Source: Trichobilharzia szidati
Lineage: Eukaryota > Platyhelminthes > Trematoda > Strigeidida > Schistosomatidae
Direction: 5' to 3'
NCBI GenBank assembly: GCA_944472155.2
Contig: OX235274.1
Location: 34,594,052 to 34,658,051, forward strand
Length of the DNA stretch: 64,000 nucleotides
The translations under genes and the position numbers were made by a program. The notes beneath the pieces are model-generated. The model saw only the letters and a list, made by a program, of their open reading frames with translations, was not told where the DNA came from and searched no databases. This document shows positions 57,401-64,000 of this stretch, one piece after another; within the stretch, counting starts at the first letter, position 1, and every line of letters begins with the position of its first letter.

Positions 57401-60244
57401 TCACTTATGCACAGCCAAAGCTTTAGCTATACATGAACAGAAACCTAAATTATGTGTGCGAAAACGTTTTGTCAAACTCCTTTCTTCACCTCGGTCATAG
57501 TAATGTTCTTTCTAGTTTTTATTTTACCACTTGAATTCTTTCCACTTCACTTCACATCTTCATTCTTATCGTAATCGTACTTCTAATTTTTAAAATTTTT
57601 AGATAACACTTGACATTAAAAAAATTTTGATATCAATTCACTTATAAAACAATCTTTAATAATTTTGTAATTTATCCACTTCAACTCTACCCCTTATAAC
57701 ATTTTAATTATCGTTATTCTTATCACATATATGTATATTGACTGAGCAATAATTTAGTGCCACTCAATAACCTTTTCTGTAATATAAATACGACTGTACA
57801 GCTTGAAAATGAAGTCATTGAAAAGAAATTTCTTAGCTGAACAAAATACTTTGCTTTTACTTATAAATAAATGGGTATTTTTCGTGATACTGTTTATCTT
57901 GATACAGCAAGACAAACTGAATTTTCAGGTACACTGACTTCACCCTTGGTAGATGTCATAAGTCATCTCGACATTGTGTATCCTTATCGGTAACAAATAG
58001 TGGGAGATATACTGATCACACATTTGTCTCTTAACGAGAATCACGCTCTTATTGAACTTGTTGTATATACTGAGCGAAAGATTGAGTCTAACTCCTTGGA
58101 TCTCAGTGTGTACGAAAAACTGATAATAAGGACGAGAAGGTTATTCATTACAAAAGATAGTTGCACTGGACAGTACCTTCAGCATAGTACCTTCTGTCTT
58201 GTCATTTATGAGCGTGGATAACTGGGGACAATGGACAACAGAGGTAAGAAGTTACGCTTTCTTGAGAGCTTGGAAAAAATGATAGTATTTCTGAGAAGCT
58301 TCTCAGGGAAAATGGACATCTAAAATAATTCATTTTAAAGAATTTTACACACCAGTACATGCTGATTTATCTAATCCAATCTAAAATAGATATTCATGTG
58401 GTAGATGTCACTCCCCTGGTAACAGCATTTTGATTTTGTTCCATTCAACTGCATAATATTTTATTCTACTAATATATAATAGCTTAATTAAGTGATTTCA
58501 GTCTTAAGAATTACAATATTCCAAGGTAGTACGTAATGATGTTTCGCTATCTTTCCTTCTCTCCATGGTGCATATTAATTAACTATGATATAAGTTAGGA
58601 ATTTTGATGTTTAGTCTTCTGTAACTCTGCAATTTGGATCCTCTAATCAGTAACGCTTTTATATGATTGTTCCAACAATCAAAGTGCGTTGTTTTCCTAT
58701 TTTTCTGATAGAAAGCAGTACACCATCTACAATGGAAAGTCCTCCTCACTTACTTTAGCTGGTGTTCTTCAAGGTGCTGTTCTTTCTCCTTTTCTGTTTT
58801 CTTTTTTCTTACATGGCTTGCCCCATTCTGATGTAGCCACTTTTGTCAAGTATGCTGATGACCTCTCTGTTTCCATGCCTGTCAACTCTCAGTCAGATTG
58901 TTCCAAATTAAATTACTTTCTGTCGGAAATTAATCAGTGGTCCTCTTCAAACGGTCTTAAGCTTAATCCGTCTAAATGTCAGGTAGTCAGTTTCACTTTC
59001 AGACGAAAACGTGACCTACAACAACTAGCTAGCTCACATGGTCCCACTATCATTGACGGCAAAGAGGTTGAAACTAAATCTAATGTCAAGTACCTTGGAC
59101 TGAGTATTTCCTCCGATTTTTCCTGATCCTCTCACAGCTTGCTAGTTACTAGAAAGATGTTTCGCTTAACGTTCTACGTTAGGAAATTAAGGCAGTCTGG
59201 TATAAAGCAGTATTTGATTTCTCAGTTTGTCAACTCTTGTATTCTAACCATCCCTCTTCACTGCTCCCCATTAATCTTTCCTGGACTACTTAAGAAAGAC
59301 TTTGCTTTGCTGAGAAGGGCACTAAAAGCCATTAGCAGGGCAAGTGGGATATCGTTAAACCAACTGGTTAATACTACTGTGGATAGACATATAATGTCAT
59401 GTAAGAAACTAGCGAATACTATATTGTCAGACCCTGAGCGTCCTCTCTATACGCAGCTCTCTCCTTGCATTTCAACTGGTAGAACTAGAAGCAGCTATAG
59501 GAGGCTATACGCTAGGACCACCAAGTACAAAAACTCCACAGTACCTTATCTGGCACAGCTGTTATGTGATGAGAAATCCGTTAGGTATGACACGATCAAC
59601 TTACTGCGGCACTCTAACAAATAGTTTCCCATTAGTTTTTGTTTTCCTTTCTGTGTTCTTATTATATTGTTGTTCACATATTCTATTACACACTAATTTT
59701 ATATTTCATATTCCTGTGGTGCATTGTTTAAAATGTGAATGCAATGCTGTTCTTTATTATTTCTTTTATTTATCTTTTTTCTTTTTGTCGTTGTTGCTTT
59801 TTGTTTTTAAAATCTTATAAAATTTATGAGGTAATTAGATGCAATATTGTAGTGCACGCTGAAAATTCCATACCTGTACCACAAATACTGTTTGGAATAA
59901 AGCCATTATTATTATTATTATCTCTTATCACCACCGTAATTTCTGCCAGTCTGTAGATGATAAGAACCAGTGAGATAAACTAATCTCGTCTTACATGGCA
60001 AATTCAGTTTGCCTTGCTATATGAAAATTCAACAAGTGTACCATGTGCATGAAACATGATTTGTTTTTAATTAATTTATTATATATTACCAATATAAACA
60101 AACCTGATTGCAGTTTCTGCGACTAGATTTCCAAGCCATAAACCGCACTGTTTTGTAAGGCCACAAAAACTCAAACTTAAATGAACAAGATAACGACTTT
60201 TGGCTAAACCATTACACATTACACGACAACCAAGTTCACCAATG
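36178..60244 (-). CDS. Gene 2 (3' part): leucine-rich-repeat protein, ribonuclease-inhibitor type, Lys-rich tail
   Basis: Five exons (60244-60104, 47292-47144, 45747-45595, 38649-38499, 36406-36178) join with consistent phases and give 823 nt of coding sequence. The 5' end lies beyond the window. Visible repeats include LVHLSLSFCGLTKQCG, IRELILDGNYLEAEGT, ISVLKLSGNKIDHNG and LQEIDLFGNDIGDLAAR, the 28-29-residue LxxLxLxxNxL pattern of RNase-inhibitor-like LRRs. A charged Lys/Ser/Pro linker (EAAGQPTSTSPAPSS, KTKKKKSSK) interrupts the repeats. The protein ends with PGPKKKKGKGKKGK. Such proteins usually serve as binding scaffolds, some in cilia; that role is inference. The LRRC74 or TCTE1-like type is a possible match, not proven. 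The introns are 2.1, 6.9, 1.4 and 12.8 kb and packed with retroelements. Confidence 0.75.
36640..36800 (+). mobile_element. SINE remnant with SR2-like tail
   Basis: Has the body and tail pattern of the SR2-tailed SINEs (AGTAAGCCTAGAAAAGAGGG, AAAGCTTGAGGTTATTCGGA). The tRNA-like head is not clear. Confidence 0.5.
37000..37695 (-). mobile_element. Penelope-like element remnant with inverted terminal repeats and GIY-YIG C-terminus
   Basis: Arms of about 120 nt at 37000-37120 and 37570-37695 are inverted copies of each other. Between them the minus strand (about 37525-37245) encodes LPVWLSKDVVKTINSSILDY, then EAIAIRVKQPVLCVQKK, matching the C-terminal part of PLE GIY-YIG endonucleases. The RT is missing. 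On the minus strand the left arm contains CTGATGA and CGAAA separated by 12 nt, as in a hammerhead core. Confidence 0.7.
37700..38498. other. Gene 2 intron, nothing recognised
   Basis: No coding or repeat signal recognised. Confidence 0.35.
38499..38649 (-). CDS. Gene 2, fourth visible exon (LRR)
   Basis: The acceptor TTAAG precedes 38649 and the donor GTGAGA is at 38498. It encodes GRRMKKGKGRYSVPPAG and the LRR core ISVLKLSGNKIDHNGRGGNF, ending phase 2. Confidence 0.75.
38855..38940 (-). mobile_element. Sm-alpha-type hammerhead remnant
   Basis: Minus strand reads GTACTGCTGCGGAGTCCCAA, then ACGACGAAACAACTGCGCAG. This keeps the stem II/GAAA layout, but the CTGATGA box is changed to CTGCGGA, so cleavage is unlikely. 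Confidence 0.55.
39130..39265 (+). mobile_element. Sm-alpha-type SINE with hammerhead
   Basis: A tRNA-like head (TTGGTCGAATGGTACACTAG) is followed by a hammerhead-like module at 39212-39256. Confidence 0.6.
39212..39256 (+). ncRNA. Hammerhead ribozyme-like motif, CTGATGA and GAAAC boxes intact
   Basis: Order is GTG, CTGATGA, CCA, GTC..GAC stem, GAAAC, AACTGTC, CAGTAC. Both conserved boxes and the GTC cleavage triplet are present. Three extra bases (CCA) lie between the first box and stem II, which may reduce activity. Confidence 0.5.
40117..40270 (+). mobile_element. tRNA-derived SINE with decayed hammerhead
   Basis: Box A CCGAATAGCTTAGTGGTAAC and box B AGAGTTCAAATG are clear. Downstream CTGCTGATGGGTACC resembles a damaged hammerhead start. 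Confidence 0.5.
40412..40620 (+). mobile_element. Solo LTR with 4-bp TATC target duplication
   Basis: The 209-bp segment begins TGTGGTGAGAGCTG and ends GTTGTTACA. TATC flanks it at 40408-40411 and 40621-40624. AATAAA near its end fits an LTR polyadenylation signal. It matches the longer LTR at 46500-46845 in opposite orientation, with an internal deletion of about 140 bp. Confidence 0.75.
40880..41090 (+). mobile_element. Sm-alpha-type tRNA-derived SINE
   Basis: Box A AGATAGTCTAGTGGATAAC and box B TAGGTTTGAGCC are seen. It is preceded by TGGTGACTAGCAATGGAATT, the 3' flank of the Sm-alpha hammerhead, suggesting a tandem unit. Confidence 0.5.
41768..42122. mobile_element. Penelope-type terminal repeats with nested inverted repeats
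   Basis: Outer arms at 41768-41820 and 42073-42122 are inverted copies. Inside, 41831-41875 and 41907-41947 form a second inverted repeat (GGACAGGTGTTGAATCATTC and its complement). Near 42029-42063 a GAACAA/TTGTTC hairpin precedes CGAAACGTCGTCCAGT. No protein frame is present. Confidence 0.65.
42250..42575 (+). pseudogene. SR2/RTE-like 3' fragment
   Basis: 5'-truncated. It contains eroded SR2 C-terminal sequence (CTAGCGACAAGAAACTCTGA) and the tail GAAGCCCCATGTTCTATTCG ending in AAT repeats. Confidence 0.65.
42836..43022 (-). mobile_element. tRNA-derived SINE with an SR3/Jockey-like tail
   Basis: The minus strand starts GTCGGCGCGTCGGTGACACA, has box B CAGGGTTCGATACCCTG, then ends with TTGAAAATTCCATACTTGTA and ACCAAAAGTACGGTG. 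That end matches the 3' tail of the SR3-like element at 59838-59900, not the SR2 tail of the other SINEs. Confidence 0.7.
43495..44035 (+). pseudogene. LINE fragment, RT C-terminal region (family R)
   Basis: Plus strand, matching the end of the 55490-56665 element: RLRWLGHVLRMPNHRL and SGGQTKTWPHQSMKS in broken frames, with the 3' end CTGCACTTCGGTGCCAAGTT. A short frame shift at 43630 breaks it. Confidence 0.65.
44098..44310 (-). mobile_element. tRNA-derived SINE with SR2-like tail, diverged
   Basis: Minus strand has a box B-like GGGTTGAAATCCC, a body GGTTGGGCGTAAGGCTACTC like 1537-1791, and an eroded SR2 tail (GCTCGGGGTCCTGCCTTCCA). Confidence 0.55.
44311..45594. other. Gene 2 intron, simple repeats only
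   Basis: Contains a TA/CA tract at about 44990-45016. No gene or clear element. Confidence 0.4.
45595..45747 (-). CDS. Gene 2, third visible exon (linker)
   Basis: The acceptor AACAG precedes 45747 and the donor GTAAGT is at 45594. It encodes RINLDALPPVDGEPDENTEA, a Pro/Thr/Ser linker, and a basic cluster KTKKKKSSK. This is probably a disordered insertion between LRR units. Confidence 0.7.
46060..46470 (-). pseudogene. SR2/RTE-like 3' fragment, strongly decayed
   Basis: Reverse complement carries the SR2 C-terminal block in broken frames (similar line by line to 16920-17230 and 51100-51480), for example GACCATAAGCTTTCATCTCC. Confidence 0.6.
46500..46845 (-). mobile_element. Solo LTR with 4-bp AGGT target duplication
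   Basis: On the minus strand the 346-bp LTR begins TATGATGAGAGCTGTCTGCT and ends CTTCTGCTGTTTCA, with AATAAA near the end. ACCT (AGGT on the minus strand) flanks it at 46496-46499 and 46846-46849. Same family as 40412-40620. Confidence 0.75.
47144..47292 (-). CDS. Gene 2, second visible exon (LRR plus charged helix)
   Basis: The exon starts after TTTTAAG and encodes ELILDGNYLEAEGTIALLSR followed by a charged helix ending KKQLAVEEGKRR. Two in-phase donors exist: GTAAGA at 47143 (closer to consensus, chosen) and GTAAAA at 47155, which would drop four residues. Confidence 0.7.
47468..47705 (+). mobile_element. tRNA-derived SINE with SR2-like tail
   Basis: The head GCGTCGGTAGCTCAATGATT carries box A, GAGTTCGCC is box B, and the tail CAAGCTTGAGGTCGAATGTT ends in an A-rich run. 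Confidence 0.65.
47935..49683 (+). pseudogene. PLE polyprotein: reverse transcriptase plus GIY-YIG nuclease
   Basis: The N-terminal part reads DIVILPADKGRTTVILDTED. A 1-nt shift near 48196 leads into the RT frame, to 49036: PRFYGRPNIPLRPIVSLPG, VSFDVKALYTSISP, GTPMGSPISGLIAEAVMQRL, WIRYVDDTFVIIK (catalytic YVDD). Another 1-nt shift near 49033 leads to the thumb part. After a stop at 49342 comes the GIY-YIG domain: NTIYRINCMNCNKHYIGQSG and HRSRIQEHKSAVKRHD. Further stops lie near 49525 and 49591. PLEs copy RNA into a nick and use this nuclease; the copy is disabled only by small lesions. Confidence 0.85.
49794..49832 (+). ncRNA. Hammerhead-like motif at the PLE 3' end
   Basis: GCG, CTGAAGA (fits CUGANGA), one extra T, then a 7-bp stem GTTGTCC/GGACGAC with AGAA loop, GAAA, GCTT, CGC. 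GCG pairs with CGC as a short stem I. Stem III is the palindrome AGCT, which would only work between two molecules. PLEs are known to carry minimal hammerheads; the extra base makes activity uncertain. Confidence 0.4.
49905..50150 (-). mobile_element. Sm-alpha-type SINE with abutting hammerhead 3' half
   Basis: Minus strand (50035-49911) has CCCAGTGGCTTAATGGTCTA (box A), GAGTTCGAACCC (box B) and GTGCTGTGAAGAGTCCCAAA (decayed hammerhead). A second, plus-strand hammerhead end (CTAGGACGAAACAGCTGTCC) follows at about 50084-50103. Confidence 0.6.
50383..50565 (+). mobile_element. Sm-alpha-type SINE
   Basis: Box A CCCAGTGGCTTAATGGTCTA, box B CCGGGTTTGAACCG, then GTGAAGACTCCCAAACTAGG and GTAAATCAGC. 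The hammerhead boxes are mutated (TGAAGA, GTAAAT). Confidence 0.65.
51040..52150 (-). pseudogene. SR2/RTE-like retrotransposon, 5'-truncated
   Basis: Minus strand. The frame 52044-51511 reads IHNGKLSEAFGVRQGCLLSP, VKNLEDLDFADDLCLMSHKI (catalytic FADD) and SRIGKARNTFINLKPIWKSS. The 3' part is frameshifted. It ends with the SR2 tail near 51040-51085 and AAT repeats. Confidence 0.8.
52360..52985 (+). pseudogene. Penelope-like element fragment (RT thumb and GIY-YIG start)
   Basis: Broken plus-strand frames read IWTPDTLEAELDPLKEIFIQ, NGYLSRLTD, then YQCGCSGILSKRIHKHY. These match the post-RT and GIY-YIG regions of PLEs. Unrelated in sequence to the 47.9-kb PLE, so a different subfamily. Confidence 0.55.
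53330..54927 (-). mobile_element. Penelope-like element flanked by inverted terminal repeats
   Basis: Arms 53330-53448 and 54811-54927 are inverted copies. The RT frame is 54867-54427: IKSLTQLCLTSTVFKFQGNI, IYKQTDGVTMRSPIFPIVAD, IWWRYVDDTFIVLE (YVDD). Downstream broken frames give LDFNSSYPLSV, KEGISETLRRIRNKAG and YKI-NNC-VNYLG, the start of a GIY-YIG domain. The N-terminal RT part is absent; the right arm joins directly to the truncated RT. Confidence 0.75.
54988..55185 (-). mobile_element. Sm-alpha SINE with hammerhead remnant
   Basis: Minus strand: box A AAGTGGTCTAGTGGATAACG, box B-like AGTTTGAAACT, then ATTATGAATCCCGAATAGAA, CGAAATGTGCATCAAGCTGG. This is the classical Sm-alpha order with the CTGATGA box changed to ATTATGA. 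Confidence 0.65.
55490..56665 (-). pseudogene. LINE family R, best copy: RT palm to 3' end
   Basis: The frame 56663-56244 reads SPFLFNFIIDVLMELTLTHF, LPGNNLVDLEYADDIVLLGE (catalytic YADD near 56520), EVEHVDRLTTLGSTI-type sequence and SDEISARLQRARFAYAS. Later broken frames give LRRRDIRLAI-like, DHRCLRS and, in 55946-55419, LRMPSHRLPRQPAMLADIGS and GGQTKTWHQSMKSTTVSLGH. 5'-truncated. The Jockey/RTE placement is unresolved. Confidence 0.75.
56675..56870 (-). mobile_element. tRNA-derived SINE body with SR2-like tail
   Basis: Minus strand ends CAAGCATGGAACCCTATACC in an A-rich run, preceded by a body like the SINE at 1537-1791 (GAGGCGAGGTTGTGTGTGTG). The tRNA head is eroded. Confidence 0.5.
56996..57846 (+). 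mobile_element. Compact Penelope-like remnant: GIY-YIG frame between 145-155-nt inverted repeats
   Basis: Left arm 56996-57147 and right arm 57702-57846 are inverted copies (the left has an expanded TA run at 57102-57123). Between them lies only GIY-YIG coding sequence. The whole unit is about 0.85 kb, smaller than the other PLE copies. Confidence 0.75.
57123..57500 (+). pseudogene. PLE GIY-YIG endonuclease domain
   Basis: Reads CIYSFTCSCGTDYIGRCKRN, LRKRVAEHYPVWLMKG, then a stop at 57327 and continuing similarity ALAIHEQKPKLCVRKRFVKL. The CxCG.DYIGR..R.L..R..EH pattern is the PLE form of GIY-YIG. The RT is missing. Confidence 0.75.
57860..58655. other. Unassigned intron segment
   Basis: A 73-codon open frame at 58000-58221 has no recognisable domain. 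No known repeat identified. Confidence 0.35.
58660..59925 (+). pseudogene. SR3/Jockey-like retrotransposon, 5'-truncated
   Basis: RT from SYFSDRKQYTIYNGK through AGVLQGAVLSPFLFSFFLHG and TFVKYADDLSVSMP (YADD), stop at 59124-59126, then LVTRKMFRLTFYVRKLRQSG and LIFPGLLKKDFALLRRALKA up to 59624. The 3' tail GCTGAAAATTCCATACCTGT and GGAATAAAGCC plus ATT repeats end near 59922. Same family as 19715-23090. Confidence 0.8.
60104..60244 (-). CDS. Gene 2, first visible exon (LRR)
   Basis: The acceptor ATTCAG precedes 60244 and the donor GTTTGT starts at 60103. It encodes IGELGCRVMCNGLAK and one full LRR (LVHLSLSFCGL), ending in phase 2 (AG|G = Arg). Confidence 0.75.
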
Positions 60245-60384
60245 CTGAATGTGTACATATATCAGAGAGTAAGAAAAAAAATAAGAATTTTTAATAAATT
60301 TTCGCAAATTTTCACCAATAATGTATACAAATGTTTAGCCATAATTTGTTCGTTTGTTATCCATTTTATTGCATGTTACTTAAG

Positions 60385-61905
60385 AAGACTCGAGATGGAA
60401 TACCCCCCAAAGCACTGAAAACAGACCCAGAGACTTTGGCAAATATGCTTACACCATTATTGTGAAAGGTTTAGAAGGAAGGAAAGATGCCTACTGATTG
60501 GAAGAAAGACTACCTTGTGGAATTACCGAAGAAGAGAGATTTACGTCTCACTCTGCAACACACTGGCACGGAATCATGCTGTTGTCTACATCACGTAAAA
60601 CACTACGTTGCATCATCCTGGAGAGAATAAAAGATACACTGGATACAGAACACCGTCAGCCAGGAACAAGCTGGGTTCAGGAAAGGCAAATCATGTGCGG
60701 CTCAAATTGCAACTTTGCGTATCGTCATCACAGAACAAAGCATAGGATGGCAGTCAAACATGTACATCAACTTCGTCGTCTTCGAAAAGGCCTTTGACGG
60801 TGCTGATCAAGCAGTAATTTGGAAACTGCTTCAGTCTCATTGAACAGCTGGCTATATGACAATGTCACGTGTCAGGTGATACACAACGGAAAACTCAGTG
60901 AGGAGTTCACAGTGAATACAAGAGTAAGACAGGGCAGCATGCCTATTGTGACCAATGATATTTTTAATTGTGGTGGACTGCATTATGCGTCAGGCTATGG
61001 GGAGCAAGGATTCAGGAATACGCTGGACGATGGATAAAAAGACTCTAGAAGATTTGGATTTCTCAGATGATATATGTCTAATGTCACACAAACTCGAAGA
61101 TTTGCAGGCAGGCGAAAACCAACGAACTGGATGAAGAGGCTGGCATTGAAGACAGGACTGCAAGTGAACATAGAGAGGATGGAGGTGATGAAGATAACCA
61201 ACCATCAGCAACAGAAACAACAAACAGCATTAATCACCATCAAGAGTAGAAACTTGAAGGAGGTTACTTCCTTCGCTTATCTCGGGGACATTGCTTCAAC
61301 CGGAGGCAGAACGGATGAAGATGTCAAGGCCAGCCAGATACGGAAAGGCAAGATACGCCTTATTCAACCTGAAACATGTTTGGAATTCTTCCGCACTTCT
61401 CGGCGTAAAGGACAAGATTCGGATTCTATTCAGCACAAATGTGAGGTCAGTCATTTCTTCTATATGGGTCAGAAACTTGCACTGCGTATCTGTCACGGAA
61501 AGGATTTCCAACTGGCCACTGCAGACTTTTCTCAACAGTTGCCTTCGCTGGCTCCATACTGAAGATCAAATGGCCAGGAGGCCAGAAAGAATTAGTAACA
61601 AGAAACTCTAGCTGGGATCAAACCAGCCAGGGGTCTGTCGCTCAACAAATATGTAGGAGAAAATGGAGATGAATTGGGCATACACTGAGGAGTTCATCGA
61701 ATGACATAGTATCCCAGGCCCTCGAATGGAACCTGAATGGGAAGCGACGAGTTTGTTGTCCGAGAATGCCATGGAGGTGATAGTGCGAGGACCAGATGAA
61801 AGATTATGGGCAATCGTTGGCCCAGATGAGGAGGACAGCAGAAAATAGAACAAAGTGACGATGTGTTGTTGAAGCACTATGTTCCACTCAGAACCTAATG
61901 GATTA
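60385..61905 (+). pseudogene. SR2/RTE-like retrotransposon, 5'-truncated
   Basis: Plus strand: IPPKALKTDPETLANMLTPL, then broken frames with FDGADQAVIWKLLQS, VIHNGKLSEEFTVNTRVRQG, DKKTLEDLDFSDDICLMSHK (catalytic FADD changed to FSDD). Frame 61074-61562 holds SFAYLGDIASTGGRTDEDVK. The 3' end has TTGAAGCACTATGTTCCACT and AAT repeats near 61902. Confidence 0.75.
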
Positions 61906-63135
61906 ATAATAATATCACTATGATCGCACTTAAGAAAACGAATTAGAAGTAGCGGATTTTAATATTATCCCACGTTATGGTTTAGTACAGTTCACGAATA
62001 TCCTAACGCTTAAAACTTCTTAAATGTTTGGTCTATCCATCAAAATTTAATCGGATTACCCTAAATGAAAACAAAATACTACAAATGACAAAGTAGGAAC
62101 CAAATATAAACTGCTTGACTAACGGACCATTATGTTTTGTATTAGTAATTAGCTAAGCATGGTTTCACAGCTCTCTGAAATGAGTCAAACCCCGGGGTGC
62201 ACCATTTATGAGGTTGGCCTCAAACATGCCGAACGACTGTCGGGTATTTACATCACTTCGATTTGTTTGGCTAGCAAGCTCTACTAGTTGATGTGAGCGG
62301 TATATCCAACTACTTATTCCAACCAATCAGTAGTATATAGTTTTGCATATTTATGCTTGCTTTCTTGGTCAACATAACGCCTCGAGTGTGAGATCTATGT
62401 TTGTTATCACATTCTGTAGTGAAATAGTATATCAATACTATGTTTATCACTCAAAAGTTTTCAGTTCACTTAGAAAATGACATCAGAGTCACAGCTGGTG
62501 CCTAACTGGTGGCTAATTAGAGAACACAATGTATTGGTAGCTTATAAGCGTAGTGGAAGGAACTTTAATTGTGACCAAGGCAGACAGACGTACAGTGGAG
62601 TTTTAAGAGAGAGAGATGGAAATTCCCAGAGTTGTTGATGCTTCTTTATAAGTATGCTACAGTTCCGTTATGGTACTAAATAAAATTTCAAGTGCTGATG
62701 ATATTTTTCTTCAAATTTGCAATCGTATCAGTGAACTGTTGCCGTATTCTTAAAAATTAACTTGCTATTAGCATTCGAAATGGAAAAATTCAAGCAAGCA
62801 AGCAAAAAACGTGGAATTACAACAAAAAATAACCGATATTGGTGAAGGTAGAACACTGGATGGCCAGCCGTAAAGGTGAATAATTCTAGAACACCATTTC
62901 TAACCGATGCTTGAACTCTTAACATTCCGGTTGCATTTCCAACACGAATTTTCTATAACTCAGTCAAAATATTTCAATAATTGCGTCGTATCTAGAAACA
63001 CATCAGTATATTTTCAATATTTCAAATCTATTATCTAATTCTCTGTTTGATGCTATCATTTTCACTCAGTGTTTTTACGAACGAAATCAAAGTACTTTAA
63101 TAGGGAAATTTTGACTTAAACATGAGAATTTACGG
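61906..63135. other. Intergenic or intronic, nothing recognised
   Basis: No further gene 2 exon could be found on the minus strand. No known repeat recognised. Confidence 0.35.
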
Positions 63136-63139
63136 ATCA

Positions 63140-63300
63140 CTGAAATTCTTACACAAGTGACTGAATGGTTAGCGAGCTTGGTCCAATAACGTCAAGGTCT
63201 CAAGTTCTATCCTCGTTGGGATCTTTGATGTGCATTTATGGAAAATCCCGAACTAGGACGAAACAGCTGTCCGTTGCTCCCTGAATTTTCAGTGACCTGT
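63140..63300 (+). mobile_element. Sm-alpha-type SINE
   Basis: Box A AGTGACTGAATGGTTAGCGA, box B-like CAAGTTCTATCC, then CCCGAACTAGGACGAAACAG and CTGTCC. The CTGATGA box is lost (ATTTATGG) while GAAAC and GTC remain. Confidence 0.65.
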
Positions 63301-63454
63301 GTAATTGATGCTGACTCGTTGCAAAATCTACATTGACACACAATCTTTATATCGGTTGAATGATACCGAAACCAAATGCATAATATCACACTGTCATTCA
63401 ACTCACTTAACTCTAACCAAAACTGTCTACATATATTTTATGTAGACATATCAA

Positions 63455-63660
63455 ACTTTCAGGTTTGACCACGGATTGAAATCATTCAGAGAACCATTGT
63501 ATACCAGCCACAGGGAGTACTGGACAGCTGTTTCACCCTAGTTTGGGACTCATCGGTAGTACGCACACACCATCATGGTTTGAACCCACGACCTTCTGAT
63601 TATAAGGCAAGCTCGTATACCATTCAGCCACTGGGACGCAATTCAATGACCAATTCATGA
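63455..63660 (-). mobile_element. Sm-alpha-type SINE, best-preserved hammerhead-bearing copy
   Basis: Minus strand: GCGTCCCAGTGGCTGAATGG (box A), GGGTTCAAACC (box B), then the hammerhead module at 63562-63516 and flank CAGTACTCCCTG. Confidence 0.75.
63516..63562 (-). ncRNA. Hammerhead ribozyme-like motif (one core substitution)
   Basis: Order on the minus strand is GTACTA, CCGATGA, GTCC..GGGT stem, GAAA, CAGCTGTC, CAGTAC. Relative to CUGAUGA only the second base is changed. Stem I (GTACT/AGTAC) and the GTC triplet are kept. Confidence 0.5.
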
Positions 63661-63879
63661 ATTCTAACTTCTAGCAATTCGTGATTTTAGCGCCACAACC
63701 AACCAGTGTCATCGGTGAGTATATGTACTCACATCCGGCCGGGTGTAACCCATTGGTGAAGACTTCTCACTAGAACCTCAGGCAACTTCGTCCTATAACC
63801 AGTTACTAACGAGCATTGGATTAATTTTCAAGAATTAATTTGTAGAGATTCTATTATTTTTTAGGTTAGACCACGTATT

Positions 63880-64000
63880 TGCCGCCGATGACACTGGTTG
63901 TTAGTCATGCCAAAATCACGAATTGGTAGAACTTAGAATTGATGAATCGGTCATTGAATTGTGTCCCAGTGGCTGAATGGTATACGAGCCAGCTTGCCTT
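63880..64000 (+). mobile_element. Sm-alpha-type SINE, cut by the window edge
   Basis: TCATTGAATTGTGTCCCAGT, then GGCTGAATGGTATACGAGCC (box A) matches 63600-63700 in inverted orientation. The rest lies outside. Confidence 0.6.

Noticed and set aside
58000..58221. 73-codon frame as a host exon
   Set aside because: No clear splice signals or domain.
1..64000. CRISPR array, operon or bacterial defence system
   Set aside because: No regularly spaced direct repeats, no compact gene clusters; content is typical of a flatworm nuclear genome.

Overview
The window looks like nuclear DNA of a schistosome blood fluke (genus Schistosoma, species not decided). Reasons: AT-rich DNA; intron-rich genes with short exons and very long introns; tRNA-derived SINEs that carry hammerhead-ribozyme remains of the schistosome Sm-alpha type; and relatives of the main schistosome retroelements (CR1-like, SR2/RTE-like, SR3/Jockey-like and Penelope-like). 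No bacterial gene, operon or CRISPR array is present. Family names rest on protein and tail motifs, not on a database search.

Host genes. I can assemble two spliced genes, both on the minus strand. Gene 1 (9705-2194) has four exons whose splice phases agree and gives a 488-residue Ser/Asn/His-rich protein of unknown function. Gene 2 (exons between 60244 and 36178; 5' end beyond the right edge) encodes the C-terminal part of a ribonuclease-inhibitor-type leucine-rich-repeat protein with a Lys/Gly tail. Its five visible exons (141, 149, 153, 151 and 229 nt) are spread over 24 kb, and its introns hold most of the repeats in the right half.

Retroelements, left to right. 4.7-6.5 kb: two tail-to-tail fragments of one LINE. 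9.9-12.9 kb: two fragments of CR1 family A. 13.8-16.8 kb: a nearly intact CR1 family B copy, minus strand. 16.8-19.7 kb: a decayed SR2/RTE copy. 19.7-23.1 kb: a nearly intact SR3/Jockey-like copy. 25.2-35.6 kb: a young full-length CR1-A element (28152-33608, both ORFs open, 4-bp target duplication) inserted into an older copy of the same family. 36-60 kb: Penelope-like (PLE) copies, many flanked by inverted terminal repeats, plus solo LTRs, SINEs, SR2 and SR3 fragments. 60.4-61.9 kb: another SR2 copy. 63.1-64 kb: an inverted cluster of Sm-alpha-type SINEs.

Best lead. In the intact CR1-A element ORF2 has no AUG and lies in the -1 frame of ORF1. The 52-nt overlap holds a textbook -1 frameshift signal: slippery heptamer A AAA AAC, 7-nt spacer, and a 10-bp hairpin with a 3-nt loop. 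The heptamer and the outer four base pairs survive in the older copy. This suggests an ORF1-ORF2 fusion made by programmed frameshifting.
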